A stretch of 64,000 nt of DNA from Psychrobacter piscatorii. GTDB taxonomy: Bacteria; Pseudomonadota; Gammaproteobacteria; Pseudomonadales; Moraxellaceae. Location: the NCBI RefSeq assembly GCF_904846415.1, contig NZ_CAJHAR010000011.1, forward strand, positions 1-64,000, in the 5' to 3' direction. A program made the position numbers and the translations under genes. A model generated the notes under the pieces. That model saw only the letters and a program-made list of their open reading frames with translations, made no database searches and had not been told where the DNA came from. Numbering within the stretch: the first letter of the stretch is position 1; each line of letters opens with the position of its first letter. This document shows positions 52,499-61,100 of this stretch, piece by piece.

Positions 52499-52530
52499 CA
52501 AAAAAACCGCTGAATCATCAGCGGTTTTTT
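52499..52530. terminator. Bidirectional terminator, SGNH gene / rpmE2
   Basis: AAAAAACCGCTGA (52501-52513) pairs with TCAGCGGTTTTTT (52518-52530) around a 4-nt loop between convergent genes. Confidence 0.9.
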
Positions 52531-52567
52531 ATTGCTTAGCAAAATACATTTACACCATAGGTATAAA

Positions 52568-52846
52568 TTATTCAGCAGCGTCAGCAGCTTTCTTGCTACG
52601 GCCACCAAATGCACCAAAGCGTTTGTTGAAGCTTGCAACACGACCTTCAGTAGACGTTTTACGTTGCTCACCAGTATAGAATGGATGCGACGCACTTGAG
52701 ATATCAAGTGGGTAGTATGGGTACTCTTTACCTTCATATTCGCGAGTTGCTTTAGTCTTGACCGTTGAACGAGTCAAAAAGAACACGTCAGCATTCGTGT
52801 CATGGAATAAAACTTCTTGGTAATCAGGATGGATATCTTTACGCAT
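52568..52846 (-). CDS. rpmE2: 50S ribosomal protein L31, type B (zinc-free)
   Basis: Bridges the two ribosomal subunits. It begins [20 protein letters not shown] and contains [14 protein letters not shown], both typical of L31. The cysteine pairs of zinc-binding L31 are missing, so this is the type B paralogue, which in many bacteria replaces the zinc form under zinc shortage. Length 92 aa. I saw no convincing Zur operator upstream, so it may be the constitutive copy here. Confidence 0.95.
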   Translation of the reverse strand: MRKDIHPDYQEVLFHDTNADVFFLTRSTVKTKATREYEGKEYPYYPLDISSASHPFYTGEQRKTSTEGRVASFNKRFGAFGGRSKKAADAAE

Positions 52847-53146
52847 AATAAACTCTCTAGGTCCGATGTATGTATGGCAATTTGCGTCAACATCATGAGC
52901 GATGTCTCAAACATACGTAACTGAGGCACTAAGGACATTATAAGTATGGCAACTGCGTCACTGGCTTATTCCAGCACAAAGCACCACTCTTCTGCTCACT
53001 TAGCCTTTCCCCAGCGGGAAAATTAAACCGCGATTTTAACGGTTTTTGTCACCCAACGCAAGCCGCAGTTATGATAGATATATGTGATAAGTTGTCACTA
53101 AAAGAGAAATAGTGTTGAGATGTATGAATTAACCCAGTACAATATT
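52847..53146. other. Intergenic region between rpmE2 and yceI
   Basis: No gene is visible. A weak AAACCG/CGGTTT hairpin (53025-53030 with 53040-53045) is present. Promoters for rpmE2 must lie here; a minus-strand TATAAT occurs near 52938 without a good -35. Confidence 0.45.
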
Positions 53147-53184
53147 TTGGTTAGTTAAATTAATCAATTATACAGATATCTGTA
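53147..53184 (+). promoter_or_regulatory. Candidate yceI promoter with overlapping palindrome
   Basis: TTGGTT (53147-53152), a 16-bp spacer and TATACA (53169-53174) resemble a sigma70 promoter. A perfect 14-bp palindrome TACAGATATCTGTA (53171-53184) overlaps the -10 and start region, as an operator would. Transcription would leave a leader of about 145 nt before yceI. Confidence 0.4.
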
Positions 53185-53327
53185 GTTGAGCTAACGAGAT
53201 TTAGCTTTTCTCTGTCATTTATCTACCGCCTTTTAGATGATATGGCCAGTCAGTTTTCTACAAAAAATATCGCACTTTTTACTTATCGTTAAGCACGACT
53301 TCTCTAATACTAAATAAGGATTATTCA

Positions 53328-53933
53328 ATGATAAACACTGCCATCAAAACCACTACTAAGGCACTATTGATCAGCTCAGCACTTGCTATCACGACCATGG
53401 CAAGCGCTGCCCTACCAACTCAGTGGCAACTAGACAATTCACATACTCGTGTCGGTTTCTCTGTGGAGCATATGGGATTTTCTACAGTTATGGGGCACTT
53501 TAGTGATGTCGACGGTACGGTTCAGTTTGACCTAAAAAATCCAAACCAAACCCAGCTTAACTTTGTCATTGATACAGACAGTATCGATACTGCTTGGGCA
53601 GCCCGTGACAAGCATCTAAAAACCGACGAGTTTTTCAATGTAGAGAAGTACCCTACCATGAGCTTTAAATCCACTCAGGTTAACTTTATCAATCCACAAC
53701 AAGCAAAAGTCACTGGCGACTTCACGTTACTCGGTCAAACCAAACCATTAACACTCAACCTAACGCTAAAGAAAATCGATAACAGCCCTCTTACGAAAGA
53801 GCCTGTGATTGGTTTCCGCGCTACAGGTAATATCGATCGTACTGCTTATGGCATGGATGCGTACTCGCAAGGTGTTACCACCAATGTGCCTATTCAGATA
53901 GACGGCGAATTGGTAGAGAAAAAGTCAAAATAG
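53328..53933 (+). CDS. yceI: Periplasmic YceI-family protein
   Basis: Lipocalin-like beta-barrel protein of the YceI family, members of which bind polyprenoid lipids and are induced by alkaline or osmotic stress in E. coli. The signal peptide (about 1-28) ends TMASAA before LPTQWQLDNSHTRVGFSVEH, the family N-terminus. The segments DEFFNVEKYPTMSFKST and VTGDFTLLGQTKPLTLNL are typical. Length 201 aa. Ligand unknown. A single-gene unit followed by a terminator. Confidence 0.9.
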   Translation: MINTAIKTTTKALLISSALAITTMASAALPTQWQLDNSHTRVGFSVEHMGFSTVMGHFSDVDGTVQFDLKNPNQTQLNFVIDTDSIDTAWAARDKHLKTDEFFNVEKYPTMSFKSTQVNFINPQQAKVTGDFTLLGQTKPLTLNLTLKKIDNSPLTKEPVIGFRATGNIDRTAYGMDAYSQGVTTNVPIQIDGELVEKKSK

Positions 53934-53970
53934 ACGTCATTCGCTATTAATTACTTTTACTAGCAACAAC

Positions 53971-54005
53971 AAAAAAGCAGCCCTTTTATAGAGGCTGCTT
54001 TTTTT
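53971..54005. terminator. Terminator after yceI (copy 1 of an identical-stem pair)
   Basis: AAAAAAGCAGCC (53971-53982), a 10-nt loop and GGCTGCTTTTTTT (53993-54005). The stem and tails are identical to the terminator at 55362-55396; only the loop differs. Confidence 0.92.
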
Positions 54006-54072
54006 AGTATTAAAATCTTCTCTTACTACTTTTTAATATATTCATTAAATTACACAAAATACTGCTCCATGC

Positions 54073-54126
54073 TTGTTACCCTTAAACTTTATTGATATAT
54101 TCGTATATACGGATTTACGAATATAT
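54073..54126 (+). promoter_or_regulatory. Promoter with operator-like inverted repeat for the FemAB-like gene
   Basis: TTGTTA (54073-54078), a 17-bp spacer and TATATT (54096-54101) form a good promoter. The perfect 11-bp arms ATATATTCGTA (54095-54105) and TACGAATATAT (54116-54126), with a 10-bp spacer, cover the -10 box and the start site. The arrangement fits a dimeric repressor. It ends 25 bp before the GTG start. Confidence 0.6.
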
Positions 54127-54151
54127 AACGAGATACTGAGGGAGTAGCAAC

Positions 54152-55240
54152 GTGGATACAGTAAAAGTAGATTTCATAGCGATAGATACTGAATGGGATA
54201 AGAAAGTATCGGAACATCATTTTGACATATATCACTTATCTGGTTGGATTCACGCCTCAGCAATTGTCGATAAAGGCAAATCCCAAGGTGTCATTGCTCA
54301 CTATAAAAATAAAGAGGTATTATTACCTCTCATAATTAGAGACATCGACTCAATATATTGGGACGCCACTTCGACTTATGGTTATGGTGGCCCTTTGATG
54401 GATAAAACGTTAACTGATGCCGAAGTAGACCTCATACTCGATGAGATCAAAGTGTTTCTTTTCAAAAAAGGCTGCGTTTCTCTATTCATGCGGCTACACC
54501 CAATCATTAATAAAGGGTGGATTCCTACCGTTGGCAGGGCGCTGACTCATGGGTTAACTTTGATGTCTGATTTGAGAAAATCTGAAGAAGATCACTGGAA
54601 TGAAACTCAGAATCGACATCGCAGAGGGATAAAGAAAGCCCTAAAAATGGATGTCATGACAAAAACGGAATATTTAACCAAACAAAATACTATGATGTTT
54701 TCGAGCATATATAAAGAAACGATGCGACACGTCAAAGCGAGCGACTATTACTTTTTTGATGACGATTATTTTTTCAATTTGCTTAAGCATCTTCAAGACA
54801 GAATATTACTGATAACCGCTTATCAAGATAATAAAGCGATCGGCTCCTCTATATACACGATATGTAAAGAATCCGGCATTATGCAGTTTCATCTTGGAGG
54901 TACGCTCAATGAATATACTCATATGCAACCATCCAAACTTATTACTCATGTCGCTCGAGACTGGGGTCGAAACAACAACTATAAAGTGCTACACCTTGGC
55001 GGCGGGGTCGGATCAAACCTAGATTCTTTGTATGAGTACAAAAAAGGATTTAGCTCACAAGAACTGCTATTTAAAACTTACAGGCTTATCGTCAATGCGG
55101 AAAAATATGCAAATTTAGTAGCGGGTATCTGGTTCAGTGACAGTGACTTGCGCTCTGATTTCTTTCCGTTATATAGAAAAGAATCTACTGAAGAAGTGCT
55201 AGAAGTGGGTCAAGCAGAACCCTTAGTGAATATGTTGTAG
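54152..55240 (+). CDS. FemAB/GNAT-like acyl- or aminoacyl-transferase
   Basis: A 362-aa soluble protein resembling the FemAB/acetyltransferase-6 superfamily, whose members add amino acids to peptidoglycan or acyl groups to surface glycans. Recognisable pieces are the early GWIHASAIVDKGKSQGVIA, the central NRHRRGIKKALK, and the late FHLGGTLNEYTHMQPSKL and LGGGVGSNLDSLYEYKKGF. The latter two match the second GNAT-like half. The start is GTG with GAGGGAG 7 nt upstream. The gene appears richer in A/T and rare ATA codons than its neighbours. It is bracketed by identical-stem terminators and has an operator-like repeat, suggesting acquisition. Acceptor unknown. Confidence 0.7.
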   Translation: MDTVKVDFIAIDTEWDKKVSEHHFDIYHLSGWIHASAIVDKGKSQGVIAHYKNKEVLLPLIIRDIDSIYWDATSTYGYGGPLMDKTLTDAEVDLILDEIKVFLFKKGCVSLFMRLHPIINKGWIPTVGRALTHGLTLMSDLRKSEEDHWNETQNRHRRGIKKALKMDVMTKTEYLTKQNTMMFSSIYKETMRHVKASDYYFFDDDYFFNLLKHLQDRILLITAYQDNKAIGSSIYTICKESGIMQFHLGGTLNEYTHMQPSKLITHVARDWGRNNNYKVLHLGGGVGSNLDSLYEYKKGFSSQELLFKTYRLIVNAEKYANLVAGIWFSDSDLRSDFFPLYRKESTEEVLEVGQAEPLVNML

Positions 55241-55361
55241 CAGACGCTGTATTTACAATATGGCGTTAGGTTTATAGGATTTATGATTAATTCTGAGCAT
55301 CCTTTGAGCTTTCATATAAGTATGCGTTGAAATACAAACAATACTACAAGTCTGAATAAAT

Positions 55362-55396
55362 AAAAAAGCAGCCTCCATAATAGGGCTGCTTTTTTT
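55362..55396. terminator. Bidirectional terminator (copy 2 of an identical-stem pair)
   Basis: AAAAAAGCAGCC (55362-55373), a 10-nt loop and GGCTGCTTTTTTT (55384-55396), between the convergent FemAB-like gene and the lipoprotein gene. It is the same as 53971-54005 outside the loop. Confidence 0.92.
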
Positions 55397-55420
55397 GTCC
55401 AACAATATTGTTATAAGATA

Positions 55421-55855
55421 CTATTTGGTTGGGATAACATGCCAAACGTCAAATTTGTCATCGCCATCTTTATCGCCCATTTTTGTATCATTAGCATAGA
55501 AGTATAATGGCTTACCATTCATAGCCCATTGATACTTACCATCTTCACGCTTGAACGCCGCAAACTGACCAGAAGCTTTAGCATTGCTTGGTGCTTGGAA
55601 GATTGGCCACACAACTTGACACGCTGCGCCGCAATCTGACTTATTCATTGAATCTTTGTCATAAGTATAAAGCGTCATGTAATTGGTTGCATCAACCAAC
55701 ACGCCATTTTTGCTAGCGACAGGGGCAGTGTTTTTATTGGTCGCTTGGACTTCGTGCGTGCCTGACATGTCATTTCCAACGACGCTTTTCAACGTTGTAC
55801 AACCCGTCAATGCTAATACGCCAGTTAGTGCAGATAACATCATGATATTTTTCAT
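55421..55855 (-). CDS. Lipoprotein with PF03640-type secreted repeats
   Basis: Short lipoprotein: signal peptide with lipobox LTGC, acylated Cys19. The mature part has the family's repeats: LVDATNYMTLYTYDKDSMNKS with a CGAACQVVWPIF segment, then YQWAMNGKPLYFYANDTKMG. Two cysteines may form a disulphide. Length 144 aa from the ATG at 55855, which follows AAGGAAG; a longer frame back to 56002 lacks any signal. Function of this family is not established. Single gene between its terminator and a long non-coding stretch. Confidence 0.85.
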   Translation of the reverse strand: MKNIMMLSALTGVLALTGCTTLKSVVGNDMSGTHEVQATNKNTAPVASKNGVLVDATNYMTLYTYDKDSMNKSDCGAACQVVWPIFQAPSNAKASGQFAAFKREDGKYQWAMNGKPLYFYANDTKMGDKDGDDKFDVWHVIPTK

Positions 55856-56370
55856 AGCAACTTCCTTGTCATTTTGATAATTGTAATAGTAAATTTTATG
55901 AGCCGTTTTTATTTTTTGATGTGAAAGTGATAAAAACAAAGCTTTAACCTCACTTGAGCGAAATAAATATAGCACACAGTTTTTAGCGATGATGGCCATC
56001 AATATACAAACTTACAAAAGTGGCTGAATTTTACAAAATGCTTAAACACAAGCCTTTTTGGCTACAGAAAACTGACCTTATCCCCATTCTGCAGATATTG
56101 CACTCAACCTCGCCTATTAGAAACTGCCCAAGACCACCTTACCTCGTTGACAAAACTCATGCATCTACTTACGTATTTGCCATCATATTGTCTGTAGTTC
56201 TTCGTAAAATGAACTTATAGAAATGAAGTGTTACTACACAATAGAAAACACATCTATTGTGGCTTATAAATAAATATTGAACTTAGCGGCCTTCGCACGC
56301 ATATCAATAGTTACAAGACATTTAACGATTACACCGAGCATGGCCTGATGCAAATGCTACTAAGGATATA
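55856..56370. other. Non-coding region upstream of the lipoprotein and FAD genes
   Basis: These 515 AT-rich bases separate two divergent genes. A 66-codon plus frame (56020-56220) has no family resemblance or ribosome site. I see no repeat or RNA worth naming; promoters for both genes are presumed to lie here. Confidence 0.5.
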
Positions 56371-57999
56371 ATGACGACAATGACTCAGTCTTCTAATAAA
56401 AATCACGCTCATTCTGTCAAACAAGATGATTCTTCTAAGGTGCTGTCTTATGGAGATCATCAAAACTCGCCCACCAAACGTCCTACTAAACGCGTTGGTA
56501 TTTTGGGCGGCGGTACTGCAGGCTCAACGATTGCTATTCGCCTTGCCGCTCTAGGGCTTGAGACTTACTTGTTTGAGAAGAAAAAATCACTCATCGATGG
56601 CCCACCAATGTGTCATTTGCATGCTGGCGGCAACTTGTACCGCGAGATACCTGATGAAGATTGTGTGGCGCTCCTCAAGCAATGTATTGATATATTACGT
56701 CTCTATCCTTATACCATCGATGTTCGTCCTACTGTATTTGCGGTGCCGACACGCGATGAAGGACTGCCTGAAGACTTGCTACCGCGTTTGGATATTTTGA
56801 CAGAAGCTTATCAAGAGCTTATCGAGCAGGATGCCAACAATAAAGTACTTGGCGAACCTGAAAATTACTATCAGCTCTATAGTCATGAGCAGTTGCTTGA
56901 GTTGTCTGAGCGTGAGCAAGTTGCGGTGCCAAGCACGGTTGATGAGTGGATGATACCAGTAGCCAAATACTTAGACTTAAATAAAGTAAAATTCCCACTG
57001 ATTGTCGTACAAGAGTACGGCTGGAATATCTTTCGCTTGGCGGCTTCTGCGCAGTTGGCGCTTGAGGAATATGACCACGCCCATGTCTTTACCGACACCA
57101 CAGTGCAAAAAGTAGTCCCTGTGGATTGTGAAAATTGTACCAATGCCGATCACCATGTCACCAAATGGCGCATCGACTATCAGCAAGCAAACGACTCTCA
57201 AGCTGAATCTATCGAAGTCGATTATTTGGTTAATGCTTGCGGTTTTCGCACTGGTGTCATCGATGACATGGTTGGTGTGGAAGTCACACGCATGGTCGAG
57301 TTTAAATCCTCTTATGTCACCCATTGGGGCGATGCAGGCGGGCAGATTCCAGAGATTATCGTCTACGGTCAACGAGGTACGCCCGAAGGTATGGCGCAGT
57401 TAACCCCCTATCCGGGTGGGTATTTTCAGATACATGGCATGAGTAAAGCCATTACTTTATTTGATGATGGTCTGGTCGCGTCTAGCACAGACAGCGCTCA
57501 GCCCAAACTGCCACAGCAATACGTACACTATATCGAGGATGGCTGGGACAAAGCGCCGCTACAAGCGCGTAGCCAGCAAGCGATTGAATATGTGGCTGAG
57601 TTTGTACCGACATTCAATAGTGCGCGCACTGTCGGCAATGCGCTATATGGTGGGCAGCAAATTCCTGGAGAAGACGATACGTTGCGAGTAGCTGACGTAA
57701 GCTTGTATTCTAATATACGCTACGCTCGTGCAGAAAACGTCAAAGCATCTTCAACCTTGATCGCCGCTGATCAGATAGTGACTGAGCTGACGACGCTGGG
57801 ATTGATACAAAACGATACGCCAATGAATCGTAGCCGCTATGCACACGAATGGGCGTACTTGACACACAACGACGGTCTGGCTGTTGATAAGGTTGCACGA
57901 GTACTCGCTGAGCAGCGTGGATTCCCAATAGCTATGGCAGATGTCAATCATAGCATTCGTGAGGCAGCGCTGGATGATCTCTCACCTGCTGGTGTATAG
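56371..57999 (+). CDS. FAD-dependent oxidoreductase, halogenase-like fold
   Basis: A 542-aa flavoprotein. After a 40-residue polar extension, the dinucleotide-binding RVGILGGGTAGSTIAIRLA (41-59) and the following FEKK at the end of the second strand show FAD binding. The GGGTAG wording recalls flavin-dependent tryptophan halogenases, but the halogenase WxWxIP motif is not visible, so halogenation is not claimed. A second conserved part reads VDYLVNACGFRTG, and later NALYGGQQIPGEDDTLR. AAGGAT precedes the ATG. It is a single-gene unit ending at a shared terminator; substrate unknown. Confidence 0.7.
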   Translation: MTTMTQSSNKNHAHSVKQDDSSKVLSYGDHQNSPTKRPTKRVGILGGGTAGSTIAIRLAALGLETYLFEKKKSLIDGPPMCHLHAGGNLYREIPDEDCVALLKQCIDILRLYPYTIDVRPTVFAVPTRDEGLPEDLLPRLDILTEAYQELIEQDANNKVLGEPENYYQLYSHEQLLELSEREQVAVPSTVDEWMIPVAKYLDLNKVKFPLIVVQEYGWNIFRLAASAQLALEEYDHAHVFTDTTVQKVVPVDCENCTNADHHVTKWRIDYQQANDSQAESIEVDYLVNACGFRTGVIDDMVGVEVTRMVEFKSSYVTHWGDAGGQIPEIIVYGQRGTPEGMAQLTPYPGGYFQIHGMSKAITLFDDGLVASSTDSAQPKLPQQYVHYIEDGWDKAPLQARSQQAIEYVAEFVPTFNSARTVGNALYGGQQIPGEDDTLRVADVSLYSNIRYARAENVKASSTLIAADQIVTELTTLGLIQNDTPMNRSRYAHEWAYLTHNDGLAVDKVARVLAEQRGFPIAMADVNHSIREAALDDLSPAGV

Positions 58000-58055
58000 C
58001 AGATATTAGTCATTTCTAGCGTTTACGGTTAGCTTTATGAATATAAAACTGACTA

Positions 58056-58101
58056 TAAAAAAGGAGCGGACAACCGATATTTGGTTATCTGCTCCTTTTT
58101 T
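58056..58101. terminator. Bidirectional terminator, FAD gene / LOG gene
   Basis: AAAAAAGGAGC pairs with GCTCCTTTTTT, with inner AACC/GGTT pairs around a short loop, between convergent genes. Confidence 0.87.
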
Positions 58102-58136
58102 ACGTGATTGCTTTTAATTGCTCGATTTTACAAAGC

Positions 58137-58820
58137 TTAGCTGTTGCTACCAGCCATTTTTTCTGTATCTACATGATCATTGATGGTCACGACGGTCTGT
58201 AGCATCTCGATTGCCTCATTGATGGTATTGCATACCACCAAACGATCTAAATCTTGCTGCTTCATAAACCCTTGCTCCGCAGTGTATGTTAGATGCTCAA
58301 TCATACGGTCATAAAAACCATTGATATTTAAAATAATCATTGGCTTTTCGTGTTGATACAGCTGACGCCATGTGGCGATTTCCATAATTTCTTCTAATGT
58401 GCCTAGTCCGCCTGGTAGCGTGATAAAAGCATCGGCATACTCTGCCATAACAGTCTTACGCGTGTGCATGGTATCGGTCAAATGCAAGCGAGTCAGCTGC
58501 TCATGAGCGATTTCGTGCTTGAGCATAAAGGTTGGAATGACGCCCACGGCTTGCGCGCCGCCTTTGATGACCTCATCTGCGACCGCGCCCATGAGACCAA
58601 TGCTAGCACCGCCATATACCAGTCCCATGCCATTATCTGCCAACGCATTACCAAGCTCTCGTGCTGCCTGCTCATAAACCTCATCATTGCCCAAGCGTGA
58701 ACCGCAATATACGGCCACTAGCGGCATGGTCAGTGTTGATTTATCCACGGCTTTTTCTATATTGGTGATGTCTTTGCTCGTGATTACATCATAAGTATCA
58801 TCGTTAATGTTCATTTGCAT
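58137..58820 (-). CDS. LOG-family nucleotide 5'-monophosphate phosphoribohydrolase
   Basis: Rossmann-like enzyme of the LOG (Lonely guy, TIGR00730) family that releases the base from nucleoside 5'-monophosphates; bacterial members act on AMP or cytokinin-type nucleotides. The signature PGGLGTLEE is at 136-144, the preceding MHTRKTVMAEYADAFI carries the conserved Arg-Lys, and VYGGASIGLMGAVAD forms the nucleotide loop. The first 30 residues are an extension before the fold. Length 227 aa. Whether it acts on a special nucleotide cannot be told. Confidence 0.85.
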   Translation of the reverse strand: MQMNINDDTYDVITSKDITNIEKAVDKSTLTMPLVAVYCGSRLGNDEVYEQAARELGNALADNGMGLVYGGASIGLMGAVADEVIKGGAQAVGVIPTFMLKHEIAHEQLTRLHLTDTMHTRKTVMAEYADAFITLPGGLGTLEEIMEIATWRQLYQHEKPMIILNINGFYDRMIEHLTYTAEQGFMKQQDLDRLVVCNTINEAIEMLQTVVTINDHVDTEKMAGSNS

Positions 58821-59124
58821 ATAGTTTCCTTAATTGATCGATCATTTTTTATTGAGTGTTTGTTATTAGTAAAGGTCAAATACCACACGTTTCATTTATA
58901 GTGTCATGCACATCATTTATAGAATGAGTTCAACCAAGTTATACAAAACTTGAAAGTCATATTTGAGTACCTGTCTCGCTAGTATTTATCTTAACATAAG
59001 CAATGCTACCACATAGTCAAAACGATTTATCACTACGCAACAACTACATTTTAAAGATGGGAATTGGTGACTCATCGCAGTTTAATAGTCACTATCTACT
59101 CATAAAAAATATGAAGGTATCACG
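58821..59124. other. Divergent intergenic region, LOG gene / alpha-beta hydrolase
   Basis: About 300 bp without a credible gene. GTGACT and AGTCAC, spaced by about 14 bp near 59068-59094, form a small inverted repeat ahead of the hydrolase start. Promoters are presumed here. Confidence 0.45.
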
Positions 59125-60090
59125 ATGGATAATCACAACGCTGCTTCTGCCGCAGAGCATGCAGAAAGTATTATTAACAATCCTTTGATTAGTCCTAATA
59201 TTGCTGATGGCGCAGCCAATATCGACACGTACTCGTTGAGCATCATGACCGATCGCAATCAGGCATTGGCAGCCACTGTCTATCGCCCTAAAGAGGGAAC
59301 GACAACAGCGATTATGATCGCGCCCGCCACCGGTATCAAACGCCATTTTTATCATAGTTTTGCTTTGTATTTAGCAGAGAGCGGCTTTGGCGTACTGACT
59401 TTTGATAATGAAGGGATTGGTGAGTCGCTTTCGACCCATCTGGCAAAATGTGATGCTTCGCTGATAAGTTGGGGTCGCCACGATATGCCTGCCGTACTTG
59501 ATGCGCTGCAAGATGAGTTTCCTGAAGCGTCTTATCACCTTGTCGGTCATAGCGCAGGCGGGCAGCTTATCGGTTTGATGCCAAACTATCAGGCGATTAC
59601 TTCCGTATTCAATGTCGCGTGCTCTTCAGGCCGTATCAAAAACATGGGCATGCCTTATAAGCTAAAAGCCATGGGATTTATGGATGCGTTTATCCCATTC
59701 ACCAATTTAACACTAGGCTATACGCCTTCAGACAAGATTGGCATGGGCGAGCCGCTACCGCGCGGTGTGGCTCGTCAATGGCGTGAATGGTGTAATGGCG
59801 CAGGCTATATCAAAACTGCTTTCGGTAAAAGTATACACACCCATTTTTACGATGCACTCAACATGCCAGCATTGTGGCTTGGCTTTAGCGATGATGATAT
59901 TGCCAATAGCGAAAACATGGATGATATGATACGCGTATTTACGAACATGCCCGTCGAAAAGCGGTTTTTAAATCCTGAAGATTTGGGGTTAAATCATATC
60001 GGTCACATGCGCTACTTTAGCAGTAAAACCAATGCTAAAGCACCCGAGCTTTGGCAAATGGCAGTAGATTGGTTTAGTAAAGGTGAATAG
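59125..60090 (+). CDS. Alpha/beta hydrolase (serine aminopeptidase-like)
   Basis: Cytoplasmic alpha/beta-fold hydrolase, 321 aa. Strand and oxyanion region at IMIAPATGIKRHFY, DNEGIGES after strand 4, nucleophile elbow GHSAGG with Ser143, a probable Asp in LGFSDDDIA and His in LNHIGHMRYF. The pattern resembles the predicted hydrolases of COG4757, function unknown. AAGGT precedes the ATG. The first 35 residues are polar without a signal sequence. It stands alone and is convergent with the ExoX-like gene. Confidence 0.78.
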   Translation: MDNHNAASAAEHAESIINNPLISPNIADGAANIDTYSLSIMTDRNQALAATVYRPKEGTTTAIMIAPATGIKRHFYHSFALYLAESGFGVLTFDNEGIGESLSTHLAKCDASLISWGRHDMPAVLDALQDEFPEASYHLVGHSAGGQLIGLMPNYQAITSVFNVACSSGRIKNMGMPYKLKAMGFMDAFIPFTNLTLGYTPSDKIGMGEPLPRGVARQWREWCNGAGYIKTAFGKSIHTHFYDALNMPALWLGFSDDDIANSENMDDMIRVFTNMPVEKRFLNPEDLGLNHIGHMRYFSSKTNAKAPELWQMAVDWFSKGE

Positions 60091-60175
60091 CGGTGTTCAT
60101 CCATCAGTATAAGAAGCCATAGCGACTGATATCATTTATTTGTATCAATACACAAAGTCGGTAAATGCGCTTTTA

Positions 60176-60904
60176 TTACTCAGCATTGTTTGTTTTTTCT
60201 GCTTCTATCCGCTTCTTTAGGGCAGAATACAGTGATGGCTGCATATTATGAATATTGCCTATCATCCATTTAACATAGCTGATAGGCACCTCTTTTATTG
60301 GCTTACCTTTATGCTTACCAAATGGCATCTTGCTCACAGGCGTCGCTTTATTTGAGATAGCATGTGCCGCTGCAAAATCGGTCGGCGCAATCTCTAAACG
60401 CTCGCAGCAGGCTTGATAAAGCAGATAGCACATCCGTGCATCCCCTAGCGCATCATGAGCGGCAATCGTCATTGCACTCGCCTCTTCCTTTCCAATCAGC
60501 TGCTCAATGCATCGAGATTGACCATAAGCGCGCCATTCTGGAAAGGCAGCACGCGCGAGTCTCACGGTACAAATCAGCTTAGCAGAAGGACTGCCAATCA
60601 CTCGCCAATCAAAGCGTACATTATGGCCAATCAAATACTCTGGCAGCTCAAACTGATCCAACTCAAAACGCTCAAGACCAGCCACGTCAGCATCAGTAAT
60701 ACCATGCACCTTGATGACGACAGGTGATATAGAGCGGCCGCTATTGAAGTACTTCATCCACTCAAATCCAGTTGCCACGTTGATAGTCGCCACTTGAATC
60801 GGCCTCGGATCACGGCCTTGATCGGTTTCAGTATCGATGACAAGCGCCGTTTCAGCCATAGTAGCCGTATCTGTAATGTCAGCGGTGTTCAAAGCATCAT
60901 TCAT
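60176..60904 (-). CDS. exoX: DEDD-family 3'-5' exonuclease with DUF3820-like tail (ExoX-like)
   Basis: Resembles exodeoxyribonuclease X, a distributive 3'-5' exonuclease used in repair. Exo I is LVIDTETDQG (Asp24, Glu26), Exo II is IGHNVRFDW, and Exo III is AHDALGDAR, all with expected acidic residues and the DEDDh histidine. The C-terminal part MPFGKHKGKPIKEVPISYVKW is the short DUF3820-type module also found at the end of E. coli ExoX. A roughly 18-residue extension precedes the first motif. Length 242 aa. The symbol is by architecture and needs a phylogeny to separate it from DnaQ paralogues. Confidence 0.78.
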   Translation of the reverse strand: MNDALNTADITDTATMAETALVIDTETDQGRDPRPIQVATINVATGFEWMKYFNSGRSISPVVIKVHGITDADVAGLERFELDQFELPEYLIGHNVRFDWRVIGSPSAKLICTVRLARAAFPEWRAYGQSRCIEQLIGKEEASAMTIAAHDALGDARMCYLLYQACCERLEIAPTDFAAAHAISNKATPVSKMPFGKHKGKPIKEVPISYVKWMIGNIHNMQPSLYSALKKRIEAEKTNNAE

Positions 60905-61100
60905 AAAAAGTTAACCATTTGTAGCACCATCATCGCTCAACCGAAGCGTTAAGTAGACAAAATTATATTTGCTGTGCTTGTATTTAACTACATCTGTATT
61001 TATGGGGATAAAAGCCATAGATAACAATGCTATACATACCTTAGCAGATAGGGCTTTTATAATATTAGCTCATATAACATCAAACAGATAAGAGACATCA

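Noticed and set aside
52847..52960. Possible Zur operator upstream of rpmE2
   Set aside because: No GTTATA-type palindrome could be found; zinc control of this L31 copy is not supported by the sequence.
56020..56220. A 66-codon plus-strand frame upstream of the FAD oxidoreductase
   Set aside because: No ribosome site or recognisable motif; likely chance in a long non-coding stretch.
56371..57999. Tryptophan halogenase function for the FAD enzyme
   Set aside because: Only the GGGTAG-type FAD loop is shared; the WxWxIP halogenase motif is not visible, so only a generic flavoprotein call is made.
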